DNA of 64,000 nucleotides from Epichloe hybrida (GCA_019022495.1 JAFEKR010000012.1:1364001-1428000); one strand, 5' to 3'. Shown: positions 45,301 through 59,335, counted from the stretch's first letter. Notes: generated by a model not told the origin, from the letters alone. Made by a program: numbers and translations.

Positions 45301-48300
45301 GAGCTACCTTATAGAAGGTAAGCTATAGTAATTATATTACTGCTTTAGGTATTCATTAATCTAATATTTATATAAGGTTCTTTATAAATTAAGGCATAAT
45401 ATTAATATTAAAGCTATTAGGGAGCTAATAAGAATCTATTACTAATACTAAATATATGTAAATGGCCCTAATTACTTTAAGTTTACCCTTAAGGAAAAGT
45501 ATAGCTTTAATTACAAAGTAATAGTAAATATCTTTTACCTAGATAGTAACCGCCTTACACTTTACGCTATAAATATAGCTATAGCGTTTAATATAGCAAA
45601 ATTCCTTAATAATATCTCTATAAAAACAACCTAGGAAGCTCTCTAAATATACTAGATTAATACTTACCTAAGCCCCCTAGACTTTATTATCACAGACGCT
45701 AGAACGAACTTCTATAGTAATAAATTCAGATAATTTATAGCTTTAATATTAATTTTAATTAAGGAAGTCCTTATTAAGGCATACTATAGCATAGGGAAGG
45801 TTAAAAGGTATTATAGGCTGCTCTAAAGAGCCTATAATATAATTAGATATAAATACCTGATAACACTAGAACCTATTACCCTTTAAATAGTAATTAAGGC
45901 CCTAAATAACACTATAAGCCCTAATAGTCTTATCCTAACCCTCCTTATCTTTAGAGCCTACCTATATATAATAAATAAGTCCCTACTATTACCTAATATT
46001 ATATAGTATATAATTATAGTATAGAAGGCTACTAAAGAGATTAAGAGACTTTACACTATCTAAAAGGTTAATAAGGCTCTTACTAAATATAATAGCCTAG
46101 ATACCTTAAAGACCCTTAGCTTACTACTTAGATTAAAGGTTAAGGTCTAGTAAGAAGGTAAGGGATAGGTAGGTCTATATAAGCTACTAATAATTACTAG
46201 AGAGAGCTATATACTTAATATACCTAGAGGCCTAAAAACCTTTAGGTTAATATCTATTAAGCCCTACTATAATAATCCTAATATAAAGAAAATAATAAAG
46301 CCTAGTAAAGAGGAAGGAGAGAAAGGGTAAGAGGCTTATAATAAGAATTTAGTACTACTAATACTATTAAAGTAAGGACGCGGAAGGCCATAGAAGAACT
46401 CTCCTATAATACCTTAAGGTACTAATACCTTCCTATTAGCAAAAGAACATAGTAACCTAGCTCTTATAATTAAGCTATATAAGGAAGGAATTATTAAGAC
46501 CCTAGGTAAACTATTTAAGCTATTAATAAAAGCAAAGATTAACGCTTTAATTAAGTAAGGTGTGTTTAAATTTATTATGTTTAATAAGGAAGAATATAGT
46601 GGGATTTAAATCTTTAATTCCTAAATTATTAATAAGATTAAAGGTAAGATAATAAAACCCTATAAAAAGTCATGCCTTATGATCTAAGGGTGTGAGGATA
46701 AAGGGAAATAGGCTATTCTTACATAGGCCCTAATAATTTAATGCGCGAGCTAACGTCTTATCCTCGTGATAGCCCTGTTAGCGAGATTAAGGAAATTCCT
46801 TATCTAGCTAAGAGATATCTATTAGGCTTATATACAGGCCTATACATTACTAGAGCGACTAATCCTAGCACGCTTGCTAATTTAAATATGGCACCTTTAC
46901 CCGCCTAGCATAATTATAAGGGTTATTAAACCTCTTTATAGGCTTGCAGAAGCAGGAACGCACTAGTGGGTTATGTATTATAAGTATTATAGAGAGAACC
47001 TCTAGATAGAAACCTCTATATATAATCCCTACCTGCTTATAACTATAAAGGAAAGCCCTAACTTTACCTATATTAGAATGTAAACTAATAATATAATTAG
47101 CCTCTTAGATAAGAAGTTCTCTAAGAAGGAAGAGACCTAGCTTATTATAGTAAGCTTTAACGTAAAGCTAAAGCAGTTCCTAACCTAGGATAGTCCCCTT
47201 ACGTTTAATAGTAGGATTATTATACTAGAGAATAATACTATTAAGATCTAGTAGAAAGGGTAAAGTAATAAGTTAGAGTTAGTTCCTATAACTAATTTAA
47301 AGCGTAAGTACGTTAAGCAAAGGGCCTAAGGCGCTTATATTACCTTAATTTACTAACTAGAGGCTTACTTTAACTTATCTATTACTATATAATACTAGGA
47401 GCTAACCCTAGAGGATGTGAAAGCCCTTAATCGCCACCTAAAGTAGTAAATAAATCACCTAGAGAGAGGTCTAATGTTTATCCTAATTAACTTTAAGAAG
47501 GTAAAGCTCTTTGCCTTTATAGATAGATTCTTTACTAATAACTAGAACCTATCCTTATAACTAGGATATATACTTATCCTAGCGAATAAAGACTACACTA
47601 ATAGCAAATTTATAATTAAAGGTAATATTACACACTTTAGCTTAATAAAGAGTAAGAGAGTCACGTAAAGCGTGCTTACCTTAGAAGTCTATAGCATAGT
47701 AGCTAGTATTAATATAGCTTACGTAATTGTAACTACCCTAAACTTAGTCACTAACTAACTAAAGCTCCTAAAGATCCTAGTTATTACATATATAAATTTA
47801 TACTCCTTATATAAGTGCCTTATTAAGCTTAGTATAATAAAGGAGAAATGCCTAATAATTAATATTATAGCCCTTTAATAGTTATATAAACACTAAGAAC
47901 TCTACGAGATCTAATGGATTAATAGAGAGAATAACCTAGCTAATACCTTTATAAAGGCATTACCTAATAAGGCCCTTAAGAGCTTTATCTTAACTAACTA
48001 GATAACTATCTAGATAGAGGGATAGGTTACCTACGCATAACACACGTGTAGTAAGAGAAAAAGGTAATCCTCTAGGAGGGTAGCTATAGGGATAAGATAG
48101 TAATACATAGGGGATCTATGCCCCCGTAGTTAACATCCCTAGTGGCTATAACTACACTAGCTTACTAGGCCCTCCTAGTAGACCATAGAAATTAATAGTA
48201 GTATATAGGAGAATAAAGGTATTACTAAGGAGGAGGAAGATGTTATATATACGCTATGGTGTGGTATATGTGTTATTTTAAGGAAAGAAGGGATTTAGAA

Positions 48301-48498
48301 GGACTTACTTATCCTTATATAGGCTTACAGGCTAAGTAAGATTATTATTTCCCTTTTATTAGTAACTATACACTTAGATAGGCTATAAGTTCTTTTCTTT
48401 ATATTCCCTATTAATTATATTCTTAATCTATCTTTCCTTTTTCATTTCTATGATTAATATTACGTGTTAATAATTATATTAAAAGAGAGAAGTTCTAG
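42306..48498 (+). pseudogene. Degraded gag-pol of copia-1
   Basis: Signals seen through the stops: a CCHC zinc knuckle near 44,505-44,555 (C-Y-V-C-S-K-E-G-Y ... H), integrase around 45,400-46,250, RT around 46,540-47,300 including a 'KPLYRLAEAGTHWW' block near 46,929-46,970, and RNase H around 47,530-47,960. A purine-rich tract AAAAGAGAGAAG just before 48,499 fits the polypurine primer site. It cannot encode a working protein. Confidence 0.8.
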
Positions 48499-48805
48499 TA
48501 TTAGAATAAAGGTAATATTAATCGCGCGTTGTAGCCGTAATTACCTAGCAGAAGCTTAGGCTACGCGCGGACCCTATACGTAACCTATAACCTAGCATGT
48601 TAATTAGCTAGGAAATATAGGGATATAAACACGTAACCCCTTTTCCCTTTATATATTATAACTTCTAGCTTTTTACCTCTCTTTTCTTACAACTTAATTA
48701 ATTATAATAATAGATAACGCAGCCTAGAATAGATAATCAATGATAATAATATTCTTCGGGCTCACGACTGTATTACATTGAATTCAATACCCTGTGAATC
48801 CAACA
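48499..48805 (+). repeat. 3' LTR of copia-1
   Basis: 307 bp, ending GTGAATCCAACA followed by GATAT. Its last ~60 bp retain CA and CG dinucleotides that are TA or CA in the 5' LTR. Confidence 0.9.
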
Positions 48806-48810
48806 GATAT

Positions 48811-49264
48811 ATAGGGTATTTTTTAGTAATAAAAAGTCTTATTTAAAATAATAGAAATATAATTATAAGAAAATAGATATATAGTTAATATAATATCTTA
48901 TAATATATAAAAAAATTTAAAGAATCTAATTAACCTTATAAACTTACTATATATACCCTATACTAGAAGATATAACTAATAGTCTAAAAGATAGGAAATT
49001 AAGATATTTAATAGTAAATTTAATAAAATACCTATTATAAAAACACTTATATTAATCTAATAGAGAAAAATCTAAAGTATATTATAAGATATTAATATAC
49101 CCCACTTTGTTTCCTCCTAACATTACATTTGTAATGTTTGTAATGTAATGTAATGTAATGTAATGTAATGTAATGTAATGTAATGTAATGTAATGTAATG
49201 TAATGTAATGTTTACTATTTTGTATTGTAATGTAATGTAATGTAATGTAATGTAATGTAATGTT
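48811..49264. repeat. AT-rich repeat continuation and (TAATG)n array
   Basis: The first 300 bp resemble 37,240-37,545 and end in the same TAATATACCCCACTTT word. From about 49,118 to 49,263 there are more than twenty TAATG units, interrupted once by TTTACTATTTTGTAT. The array abuts the LINE copy B sequence directly. Confidence 0.8.
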
Positions 49265-52200
49265 TACTACTAAGTTAAAAGGGAAAACCCTATACTAGGA
49301 AAAAAAAACCCCTTATATTTATATATAAGCTAGCGCTAGCCTTATGACAGGCCTACGCTACTTAGTGTGTTTCCTACTATAGGTATTTATTACTAGCTTA
49401 CACTAGCCTTATCCTATTAAAAAGAAAAGAAAGGAAAAATATATAAAATAAGTATTTAAAGGCCTCTTTTAATTCTATTCTAGTATAATAACACGCCTAC
49501 CCTAGGTTACTTTACTCTAGGCTAGGGTAAAGTAAATTTAGATTTATAGTATTAATTTACTTCTTATTTACTCTTATACTAACTCTCCTATAGCCTTACT
49601 TTTTAGCTACCTTTAGCTTATTTCTACCTTATATATTTAGTAAAGTCTAAGTACCTAGTTTTATTTAATTAGTATAAGGGGAGGGTAGTTATAGCCCTAG
49701 ACTAGGGTAGTCCTAGGTTAAGATTACTTATATATTATTAGACTTATTAATTATATTATACTTTATTTTTAAGTAAGTTATTTAAATTATCCCCCCCCCC
49801 TCTCTATAAGTATAAAAAAGAGCTTTTCCCCCCCTAGGGTCCTAGTCTCTTTCTTCTCTTTATATTAAACTTCCTATAGGTTTTTCTTATTTTTCTAGCT
49901 ATTTAAGGCTATCCTAGGCTAGGGTTAGGTTATTTACTAATATTTACTATAAATCTAAACTAAATCTAGCATAATAGCGCTAGAAGCTATAAGTACTTTA
50001 GTATTACTACTTATCTAGCTCTAATCTATTTAGAAATCCTATAAATATAAGAACTTCCTAGGGAAGTCTATAATTAAGAAGTAATATATATAAGTCTTAG
50101 AAAAGGGTCTATTTATAAGTTATATTTACCTTTACTCTAGGCCTATTTTACTACTAATTTACTTTAGCTTAGTAAACTAAGAGAAGTCTAATATATTTCC
50201 TATAAATCTTATTTAGTTTAGAACCTTAGGTATTAGTGCTATCTTATTAATAGTAAGTTAGTCTTACTCTAGCTTAGTAATAAGGCTAACTTACTAGGTA
50301 AGGGTAGTTACTAATATATATTTTAACTATTAGGTTTAGAACTATTAATACTACTAGGTAATAATTACCTTTACTTTAGCTTAGTTCTATATCTAATTTA
50401 CTATTTAGCTAAATTTATTTAGTAATTAAAATAAGCACTAGTAGTTAGTTAAGACCTAGGCTTCTATAGCTAATAAGGGTATAGTAAGTTTACTCTAGCT
50501 TAGTAATAAGTTTATTCTAGCTCTAATATCCTTCTTAATAAGCTCTAGAAAGCTTCTAGGACTAGGTTAAGAAGCTTTATACTAGTAATTAGGTAAAGAA
50601 AAAGTAAAGTACCTTAGTAGTAAGCCTAGACTAGGCTAGTTTCTCTAAGAAATAGTATACTAAGCTTATCTTTTAGCTTATATACCTTAATATATATATA
50701 GTAAAGATAAACTATCTCTTACTTACTATTATCCCTATAAAAAGTTATAACTAGGTAGCTATAAGTATAATTCCTATCCTAGAGAAAGAATAAGGTAGTA
50801 GCTTAATTTTAGTTTAAAGTAAAGGTAGTAGTAAGCTAGTAGGACTTATAATACCTAGAGTTTATAGTTAAAATTAATCTAATAATAGTTCTAGACCTAA
50901 ATATTCTTTATTATAATTATAAATTATAAAATTAGTCCCTTCCTTAGCTTACCTCTATACTTACACTATCTATTCTATCCCTTACGCTAGATTTATAATT
51001 AGAAGGTTTTTTATTTACTAATAAGGTTAGCCTAGGTCTAGTAGTATTCTAAGCTATCTTATAGCTAGCTCCTATACTAATAAGTAATATTAAAGTTATC
51101 TTATACTAAGGAACTATTTAGCTAAATATTTTACTCTTTAAGGTTTATTTAGGGCTAGCCTTACCTCCTATATATTAGCGGGCTATTACTACTAAGGTTA
51201 CCTATAGTTATATTTACTATAATTAACTAGTATATAGTATTAGTCTTCTATAGCTTAACTATAGCTATATAAAGGCAAAACCACCCTAGGAACCTTTCTT
51301 TAGAATAGAAACTTATTTAGGCCTATCTTTCCTATATATAATTAGATAATTATTAAAGAGATATACTTATCTATATTAGTATAAAATTCCTAGATTTCCT
51401 TTAGGTTATAGGAGGGTAAGTAGTCTTTAGTTAGTTCTCTAATATATTTATTCTAGGCTAGCCTCTCTTTATTATACTAATTCTCCTAATATTTCTTCTA
51501 TTCCTTATCTAGGTTTATATCTAGCTTATTATTAATAGGTAAGGGTCTTCTCCTATAGCGTAATACTATTACTACTAAGTTAGCTATAGCTTAGATTATT
51601 CTTACTATCTTACTATTAATAATTCTATCTTTAAACCTTTACTTAATCTTATTTAGGTAAAGGTTAAGGAAGGGGATATAGGTCTTAACCTTTAGTTATA
51701 TAATAAGTATAGCCTTAAATACCCTTATAATAATCTAGAGGTAAGCTAATTAATTTACTATAAAGCTTTTTACTACTTCTCTTAGCTTTTCTCCTTTCTT
51801 AGTAAGGGTATAGTAAGCACTTACTTTATAAGTAAAAATAGGCTAGATTACTTATATATATAGGAGTCTAGTATTTCTAAAACTATATCCTTAGGCTAAT
51901 ATTACTAGCTTAGAGAGTATAAGCTACTACTAGGCTAACTTACCCTTAAGGATATTTCTATAGGCACTCTAGTTAAGTTTTTTATTAACTTATACTCCTA
52001 GAAACTTATATAATTCTATAGGTACTATTTTCTTTACTTTAAGTTAGACTTTAGCCTAGGGGGGTTTATAGGACTTACTAAAGTATATAAGTTTAGTTTT
52101 AGCTAGGTTAAACTTAACTTTTACTTACTTTACTTACTTCTTATAGATTTTCTATATAGCTTTAAGTTTTCTCTAGGTTTATACTATATTCTTACTAAAG

Positions 52201-52872
52201 GTTACTATATTTATATTATTTATAAATCCTATAGCTATTATACCTAAAATAGCCTAGAGATAAATATAAAGCTTTACTAAGTAAAGTAAGAAAAGAATTA
52301 AAAAGTGAGGTAAACCTTATAAGGTACTAGCCTTAATTATAAATAGCCTAGAGAGTTCTTTATTAAAGCTAAGCTAGCTTATTCTATCTATAAGGAAGCT
52401 TTATATTACTACTATTAGCTATTATAAGACTTCTATCTTTATAAGTAAGTATATTAAGTATAGGTAGCTAACTTTATTAAATACTAAAGATATATCTATT
52501 TATACTAGTAAGGTAATACTACCCCTTCCCTAGGCCTCTTTAATATACTTTATAAGGACTCTTATTATAGTTTCTATTAATTTATTTATCCTATTACTTA
52601 TCTAAAGCTTAGGAAGTAACCCCTTTACCTTAGTAAAGGCTATAAGTTACTTTACTATTACTACTTCTATAATCTTTCCTACTATATTAAGTAATAAGAT
52701 TAGTCTCTATATATTAGCTCTCCTTATTTCCTTAGTAGTTTTACTAGGTTTCCTAATTACTACTACTTTTATAGTTTAGAAGTAAGCTAGGAAGTAGCTT
52801 ATTTCTAGGACTATATTTAGGAGCCTAGCTATAGAATATAGTTAGATCTAGGGATATCTTTAGTACCTTTAT
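49265..52872 (-). mobile_element. LINE (Tad1-like) copy B, 3' part with reverse transcriptase
   Basis: It is collinear with copy A up to about 51,855 and then extends further, where minus-strand translation shows the LINE RT order: a block equivalent to 'REGVVLPY' near 52,525, the catalytic region reading 'GFINNINIVTF' near 52,200 where families have F-A/V-D-D, and a 'LAKTKLIYFSKS' block near 52,090. It is full of stops. It is interrupted at 52,872 by copia-2; the upstream endonuclease part resumes at 59,592. The 3' tail shared by copies A and C is missing. Confidence 0.75.
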
Positions 52873-53128
52873 TGTTAATTCCTTCGGATCTTCATTGGTT
52901 CAATCGTGGCTAAAGATCGGACTAATTGTGGGTCCAGCGCGATGCACGCGATATGATTGGCTGCATTAATTCGCCACCCCCTCTTTTGCCCCACATACAG
53001 ATTTCGCTTACTTTTCTAGCATCTAGACTTTCCCTCTCTTCTCTCTCTTTCCTAGCTAGCTAATAAACTATTATTAACTTTAATTATATAGGATTTATTA
53101 CCTGCGTAGGACCTTAGTAAATCTAACA
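52873..53128 (+). repeat. 5' LTR of copia-2
   Basis: 256 bp. It contains a pyrimidine-rich TTTCCCTCTCTTCTCTCTCT tract near 53,031-53,050, and the sequence after its end reads CTAATTAGTGGTTA, likely the primer-binding region. Confidence 0.9.
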
Positions 53129-56100
53129 CTAATTAGTGGTTAACTTTATAACTATAGATAAGCTAGGTATTATAAGAAGAGACATTTCTGCAAATGCTAC
53201 TACTACTACCCCTTGTTATACCGTAATAGTTATTATAGTAAAGAGGCATAACTGTATAAGTATGCTAAAGGAAGAGACTAGAATCCTAGTTATAGGCTTG
53301 TTAGGCTTCTAAGGAATTAATCTATTAACCCTTAGGCTTAGGGATATAACTTTATTATATCTATCTAGGATATTATTATTAATTATTAATTCTATTGTCT
53401 ATCACGAGAAAACTAACTAAACAACCGAATCTATTGCTGTAAGGTATTTATTTCGAACCTGACGTTGAATAACCTTAGCTAAGCTAGCTGACACATCTAT
53501 AACTTCTCTATAAATATTCCCTTTATCTGACAGACCTTTAATCTGTTTGTACAAGCATTTACGGCTTGTTTTTTGCCCCCTTTATTATTGGTGCTGTTTG
53601 CCTTATACTTATTAGTAAGAAAGAGAGATTACCTCCTTCCTTTCTTTTTACAAAAAATAGGAAGGGTAATTCCTATTAATTCCTTATTATTTTTCTTGTT
53701 GCTTTTGCTTACTTTTAGTACTTCTGTTGCTTTCTTTATCCTTGTTAATTTACTCCTATTACTACTTTTTCCTTTAATAGTTAAAAATAGCAGAGGAATC
53801 TAGACCTTCCATAAGAGAAAGGGCTACTAGTGATAGCAAGGCTCTAATTATCACCCCCAAGAGACCTTAAAGGCATGAATTACCCCCATGCCTTTAATAG
53901 CTTACTTATGACTTCTTATATAACTAGAAAGAATCTGTTAAGCTAGATCTAGATATTACTACGTAGCTTAAGCTTAATAACTAAATTACAAGATTTATTA
54001 ACCTTAGTAAGCATTAAGAATAGAGAGATAATAACCTATAGGAATTATTCTAAGAAGACTTCGAAGGCTAGTCTAAAGACACCTTTAAAAAGGTATCTAA
54101 GGATATTGTTAGAGAATTACGTAATTCTTTATAAGATTACGGTATCCTTATTAGGCAAGGCCTAGGATATTTAATCCTAGTATTGCTTAAGGAAGTGCTT
54201 TATTAAACCTTAATGCCTCTTTAGTTATAGGAAAGATTACAAGAAAGACTATAATCTTCTGAACCCCTAGAACCTTAACATTAATAGCCCTAATAACCTA
54301 CCCTAGAAATTAACCTTCCCTAACCCTAGAGATTACTTAAACCCTTATAAGAACCCCTATAACAATCCCTATTATATTAATAGCTCTATCTAGATAATTG
54401 TTATTAAGAACGACTGGTGGACTGTTATTTATAGCAAATTATGCCTTTATAATAATTCGCCTCCGAAGATTAGATTATAAAGAAAATCTCGGAGCTTACG
54501 AAGATATATAAGGATAGCAACTACTATAGTGAAAAGCTATATAACTTCTTAACGCTAAAGATTACACTCTTTAAAAATAAGTGTAATAGAATTAACCTTC
54601 CTTAAACGCATCATTAGAAGGCTTTCCCTATTATATTAATAGGTAATACTAAATAATACTTCCTTAATTACCTCTTTAGGAATAACTATTCCTATAAAGA
54701 GATAATTACCTATATCTATTAACACTTTAAGATAGAAAGTAACTAGTAATTATATTACTACTAATAGAGTAGTATAATATTAAAGAATATAATTAAGAAA
54801 AACCCTAATAAAAGCAAGCTTAATTACCTTAAGATTATATTATTAACCCTTAAGAAGATTTACAAAGAACTATACCCTACTAAAATGGTAAATACTAAGC
54901 TCTATAAGCAGGCCTTAAATGCTATAGCTAGTGTGCCTAAATATTAGATAGTGGAATACATACACTCCCTAGGCTTTAAAAGTCTTGCTAAAGACCTCTA
55001 TAAGGTAATTACTATTATAGAATTAAATAAGAGGCCCTCCTAATACCTTTAGTACTAATAAGGAGACCCTCTAGAGGCTATGTTTACTAATTATTAGTAT
55101 AGATAGCAATCATCCCCCTGTGGCGAAGGAAGTTATTATAGATAAAGCCCTAGGCTAAGCACTAAGCGCTGCTTTATATATAGCAAGAGCGGCTACTAGT
55201 TCTCTAATTACTTTGCTAAAGAATATTAAAAGAAAAAGGACTACTAGTAAGCTAGTAAAATATATTATACACCCCCTTTAGAGAAGAGATTCTAGGTATT
55301 CCTTACCTCCTATAAAGGGCAGGATAATAATAAGCCTAATAAAGGCTTAGGTTAGAATTAGGAATTATATCTTTTAGCCTACATAGAAGCTAAAGATAAT
55401 AATAATAATATAGAGGAGCTACTATTAATAGCACACCTAAGTATTACATAATTCTTTTGCTTTAGATTATAGACTAACTATAACGCTACTAATATTAATA
55501 TCCTTGTGACCCTAAATAATTAAGCCTTCTAATACGTATTCCTTAGGTAAGAGCTCTATAAGCTATAAGAGTGTAATAAAGGCTTAATTTACTATGTCTT
55601 TAAAGAATGCTATTCTAAAGAGGTCTTTAGAGAAATTATACCTAACACTAGCGCTATAGGAAAGTTAACTATAGGAGAGGTATAAGTGAAGGCTCTATTA
55701 AGATTAATACCTTTATTAAAGGTAACCCCCTATAAACCCTAAATTATTATATTTAGCGCCGGATTAGTAGTTATAAGAGGAATCCTTTATATACCTATAG
55801 AACTTAGAGAGCTTAAATTCTATGTCCTTAATATAACTACCCCCTTCCTCTTCCTAATTACTAATATAGATAAAATATAAGTTAAGATTAATAACCTTGC
55901 TAATATACTTATCTAAGGCAATAAGACTATACCTATTATGTAATAATAGGGCTATCCTTAGTAATTACTAGAAGCAAGAGAAATAGTTACTTTCTACCTT
56001 TTAGAAGGAGATATTCGTTAATTATATTATTAACTTAGTTACCCTTCTGTTTAACGACTTATAAAGATCCTTTACTAAGCTAGTTATAAAGTTAAACACT

Positions 56101-59100
56101 AGGTAATTAAGGAATTAACTAAAGTTTACTACTATTGCTAGATATATGGAAAGGCCCCTAGTTAATTTAAGTTTATAATCAAAGATAACCACGAATTTAA
56201 CTATAAGATCATTATTAATATCGTGTAGATCGATGGCTGACTAGTACTTCATATTGTTAATTTATCAATATTATTCTAGGTAGCCTAATTCCTTAATCTA
56301 AGGAAGCAAAAGGCTTAAGATATCTAGGACGCTATCCGCGAATATTAGATTAACACTTACCTTAGACCTCTAGAATAGATTATACATAACGCTAGCAATA
56401 ACTTCACTTCTACTAAGTTTAAGCAATATACCTAACTAATATTAATTAAGACTAATAAGATGCTAATTAAAGCCTATAATAGTATTAGAAAGGTTAAGAG
56501 ATATTATAGACCTCTACACTAAGCTTATAATATTATCACAGACTTAATTAGAATAGAACTTACGCTAGAGTAACGCCTTTAAATAGCTATTAAAGTGATT
56601 AATAACTCTATAGGCCTAAATAGCATTATCCTAACCTTACTAGTCTTTAAAGGCTACCTATAAATAATAGATAAGTTACTACTAAGTGTCTCTATTATTT
56701 AATATACTAAAGTAATTTGTAAAGCTACTAATAAAGTCCGCTACTATCTAGCTTTATAGCAGGTCTATAATGCCCTTAAAGCCTAGAATAGCCCTAATAT
56801 AGCGCCTATATATTAGCTACCCCTGTAAGCTAATATATATATATAAAAAGAGAAGGGCAGCTAGCATAGCCCTTATAAGCTACTTGTTACTAATAAAGAG
56901 ACCTATATAGTTAATATACCCTATAGCTTAGTAAAGTTCTGCTCTATAGTAGTGAAGCCTTACTATAAAGACTTGTGTATTATAGAGGGACTAGAGTAGC
57001 AGGAGATAGAGCCTAATAACGCAGAGGAAGAAGCAACTATATAACTAACTACTATTGATTTTTAATTTTTTTTTGGGGTCATTGGCTGTGGCCAATGCAT
57101 CTAATTTTCAAGGAACCAAAAAAATTACTAGCAATACCCAGCTAGTGCCACATGTAACAACCAAATTTAATAATCACCGCAGTATAACTAACTACTATTA
57201 CTAAAAGAGATCCCCTAATAGAAGAAAGCGAAGAGCTATAGGCACTAGCTAAGAGAAGATAAGGGAGACTAAGAAAGGCCCTTATAGTCTAATTTATAAG
57301 CGCAGAAAAGTCTAAAGAAGAGGCTTATAAAGCCTAGAAGGCCCTGAAGGGAAGCTATTAAGTTAAAGATTTACTACCTTACCCTAAAGGAATAAAAGCA
57401 AGGAAAAAAAGACCTTATAGCCCTAAGAAAAACGTTAGCTTAATTTAGCTTTATGTACTTATAAACGAAGATTAGGAGGAGGCCTTTATTTAAGAAGCTA
57501 TTACTAGAGAGATACTAAACATAGTATTTCTTATAGTAAAGGAAGAGGCTAATTAGAACCTCGCTCTTTAACTCCACTAAGAAGGGAAGATCATAACCCT
57601 AGGAAAACCCTTTAAGCAATCTAATTAAGCTAAGATTAACGCTTTATAAGCTTATAATATGTTTAAATTCATTAAGTATAACCTAGCGAAGCATAGAGGT
57701 TATAGAATCTTTAATTCTTGTATAGTTAGAGAGATTAAAGGCAAAGGGACGGACTTACTATATAAGAAATCCTGCCTTATTATATAAGGCTATAATAACA
57801 AAGGAAAGGAATTTATCCTAACGCAATTGCTAACGATTTAACAAGCAAGCTAACGACTTATTGTAGCTATTGCTCTATTATTAAGAAAAAGAGGTATTTA
57901 CCTTTGGATTCGCAATATCACATAAGCCTATACTTAATTGCACACGGTGCTAACGAGGCTAATTATTATAAGATTGCTAAAGCAAATTATATATCTCTTT
58001 CTAGAAGGGACTGTAATTAAATTAATTAGACCTCTTTATGGGATTATAAAGGCCAGAACCTACTAGTGGGTAATATACTTCTATTACTATAGGGATAACC
58101 TTGATATAATGACCTTAACCTACGATCCCTGCTTGTTAATTATAGCCTTAAATAATGAGAATCTCTTTAGTATTATTAGAATGCAAACCGATAATATATT
58201 AGGCCTAAGCAACGATAACTTCTTCTAAAAAGAAGAGAAAGAGCTCTAGAAGGCTAATTTCATAGCTAAAGAAAAGTAATGATTAACCGCTAAGAATCCC
58301 CTTATCTTTAATAGTTGTATCTTAACCTAGAACACTAATAACTTACTAATATTAACCTAGAAAGGCTAGAGTTAGAAGATTAAGGAAGTTAATCCTTAAT
58401 CCCTAATAGCAAAGCAAGACTACGTGGAATAATAAGCCTAAGGAAGCTATACTATAACTATATATTAACTAGAAGCTTCCTATAACCTATTAATTATAGC
58501 TTAACACTAAGAACCCTCTAGGGAAGATATTATATACCTTAATAAACACCTTAAATAGCAGATTAAGAATTAATAACGTAAACTATAATATATTCCTTTA
58601 GTTCTTAAGGAGGCGAAGCTCTTTATGTTTGTAAATAGATCGCTTGCTAACAATAAGGATCTGAGCTCATAGATTGGATACGTGATTGTGATTAGTAACA
58701 AGATAATATAAGATGATAATACCTTTATTATAAAAGGTAATATTATTACATATAGCTTAATAAAGAGTAAGAGAGTTACTTATAGCATGCTTACCTCTGA
58801 GTTATATAGCATAGTTCAAGGCGTAAATATTGCCTACGCGATTTCTATAACTTTACATTAGATCACGGATTAATTAAAGATACCTTAAATTCCTATGATT
58901 CTTTATACTAATTCTTTTTTGTTATATAAATATCTTGTAAAGCTAGGAACTATAAAGGAGAAAAGACTAATAATTAATATTATAGCTCTTTATTAATCGT
59001 ATAAAAGGCATAAGATCTACAAAGTTAGATAGATTAATAGTAACGATAATCCAGCGGATGTAATAATAAAAGCATTGCCAAATTTATTACTTTTCTCTTT

Positions 59101-59335
59101 AATTAATTTAAATAAATTAATGATTTATATTAAAGGATAGGTAAAGAGACTTATAATATTAAGGGATAGGAGCTTAGGTAAGGACTAACGGATTAATTTA
59201 ATTAACTAATGCCACGATAGCTAATCAAAGTAGCGGATTCTTATTAAGGGATTTACTAGTGTATACTTTCCTTTAATCTGATTTTTATTGTGTTTTTAAG
59301 CTCTTTAGCTATAAAGGAAAAAGAGAGACTACTAG
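53129..59335 (+). pseudogene. Degraded gag-pol of copia-2
   Basis: A gag zinc-knuckle remnant lies near 55,160-55,215, integrase around 56,080-56,700, RT around 57,600-58,200, and RNase H around 58,620-59,050. Stops are frequent throughout. The leading 53,570-53,800 part is a Leu-rich open stretch without an ATG and is not taken as a gene. An A/G-rich tract AAAGGAAAAAGAGAGA at 59,313-59,328 fits the polypurine tract. Confidence 0.78.
57057..57182 (-). mobile_element. 126-bp retroposon-like insertion with 17-bp target duplication
   Basis: It is flanked by exact direct repeats TATAACTAACTACTATT at 57,040-57,056 and 57,183-57,199. The left end on the plus strand is T-rich (ATTTTTAATTTTTTTTTGGGG), which on the minus strand is an A-rich 3' tail. 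Its base composition, with many CA and TG dinucleotides, differs sharply from the host element. A related copia copy at about 61,438-61,465 (minus) has the same site without the insertion. A SINE or a 5'-truncated LINE is the likeliest origin; I recognise no known family. Confidence 0.8.

Larger units (their letters stand above)
41999..48805 (+). mobile_element. Full-length but inactivated Ty1/copia LTR retrotransposon (copia-1)
   Basis: Two 307-bp LTRs (41,999-42,305 and 48,499-48,805) bound the element, both starting TATTAGAATAAAGG and ending in AACA. The target duplication GATAT occupies 41,994-41,998 and 48,806-48,810. Total length is 6,807 bp. The internal order on the plus strand is that of copia: gag with a zinc knuckle, integrase, RT, RNase H. 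The reading frame is destroyed by TAG and TAA stops throughout. The 3' LTR kept more G and C near its right end than the 5' LTR. Confidence 0.92.

Noticed and set aside
53573..53803. Open frame rich in Leu, resembling a membrane protein
   Set aside because: It has no ATG start, lies inside the degraded leader/gag region of copia-2, and is explained by T-rich low-complexity DNA.
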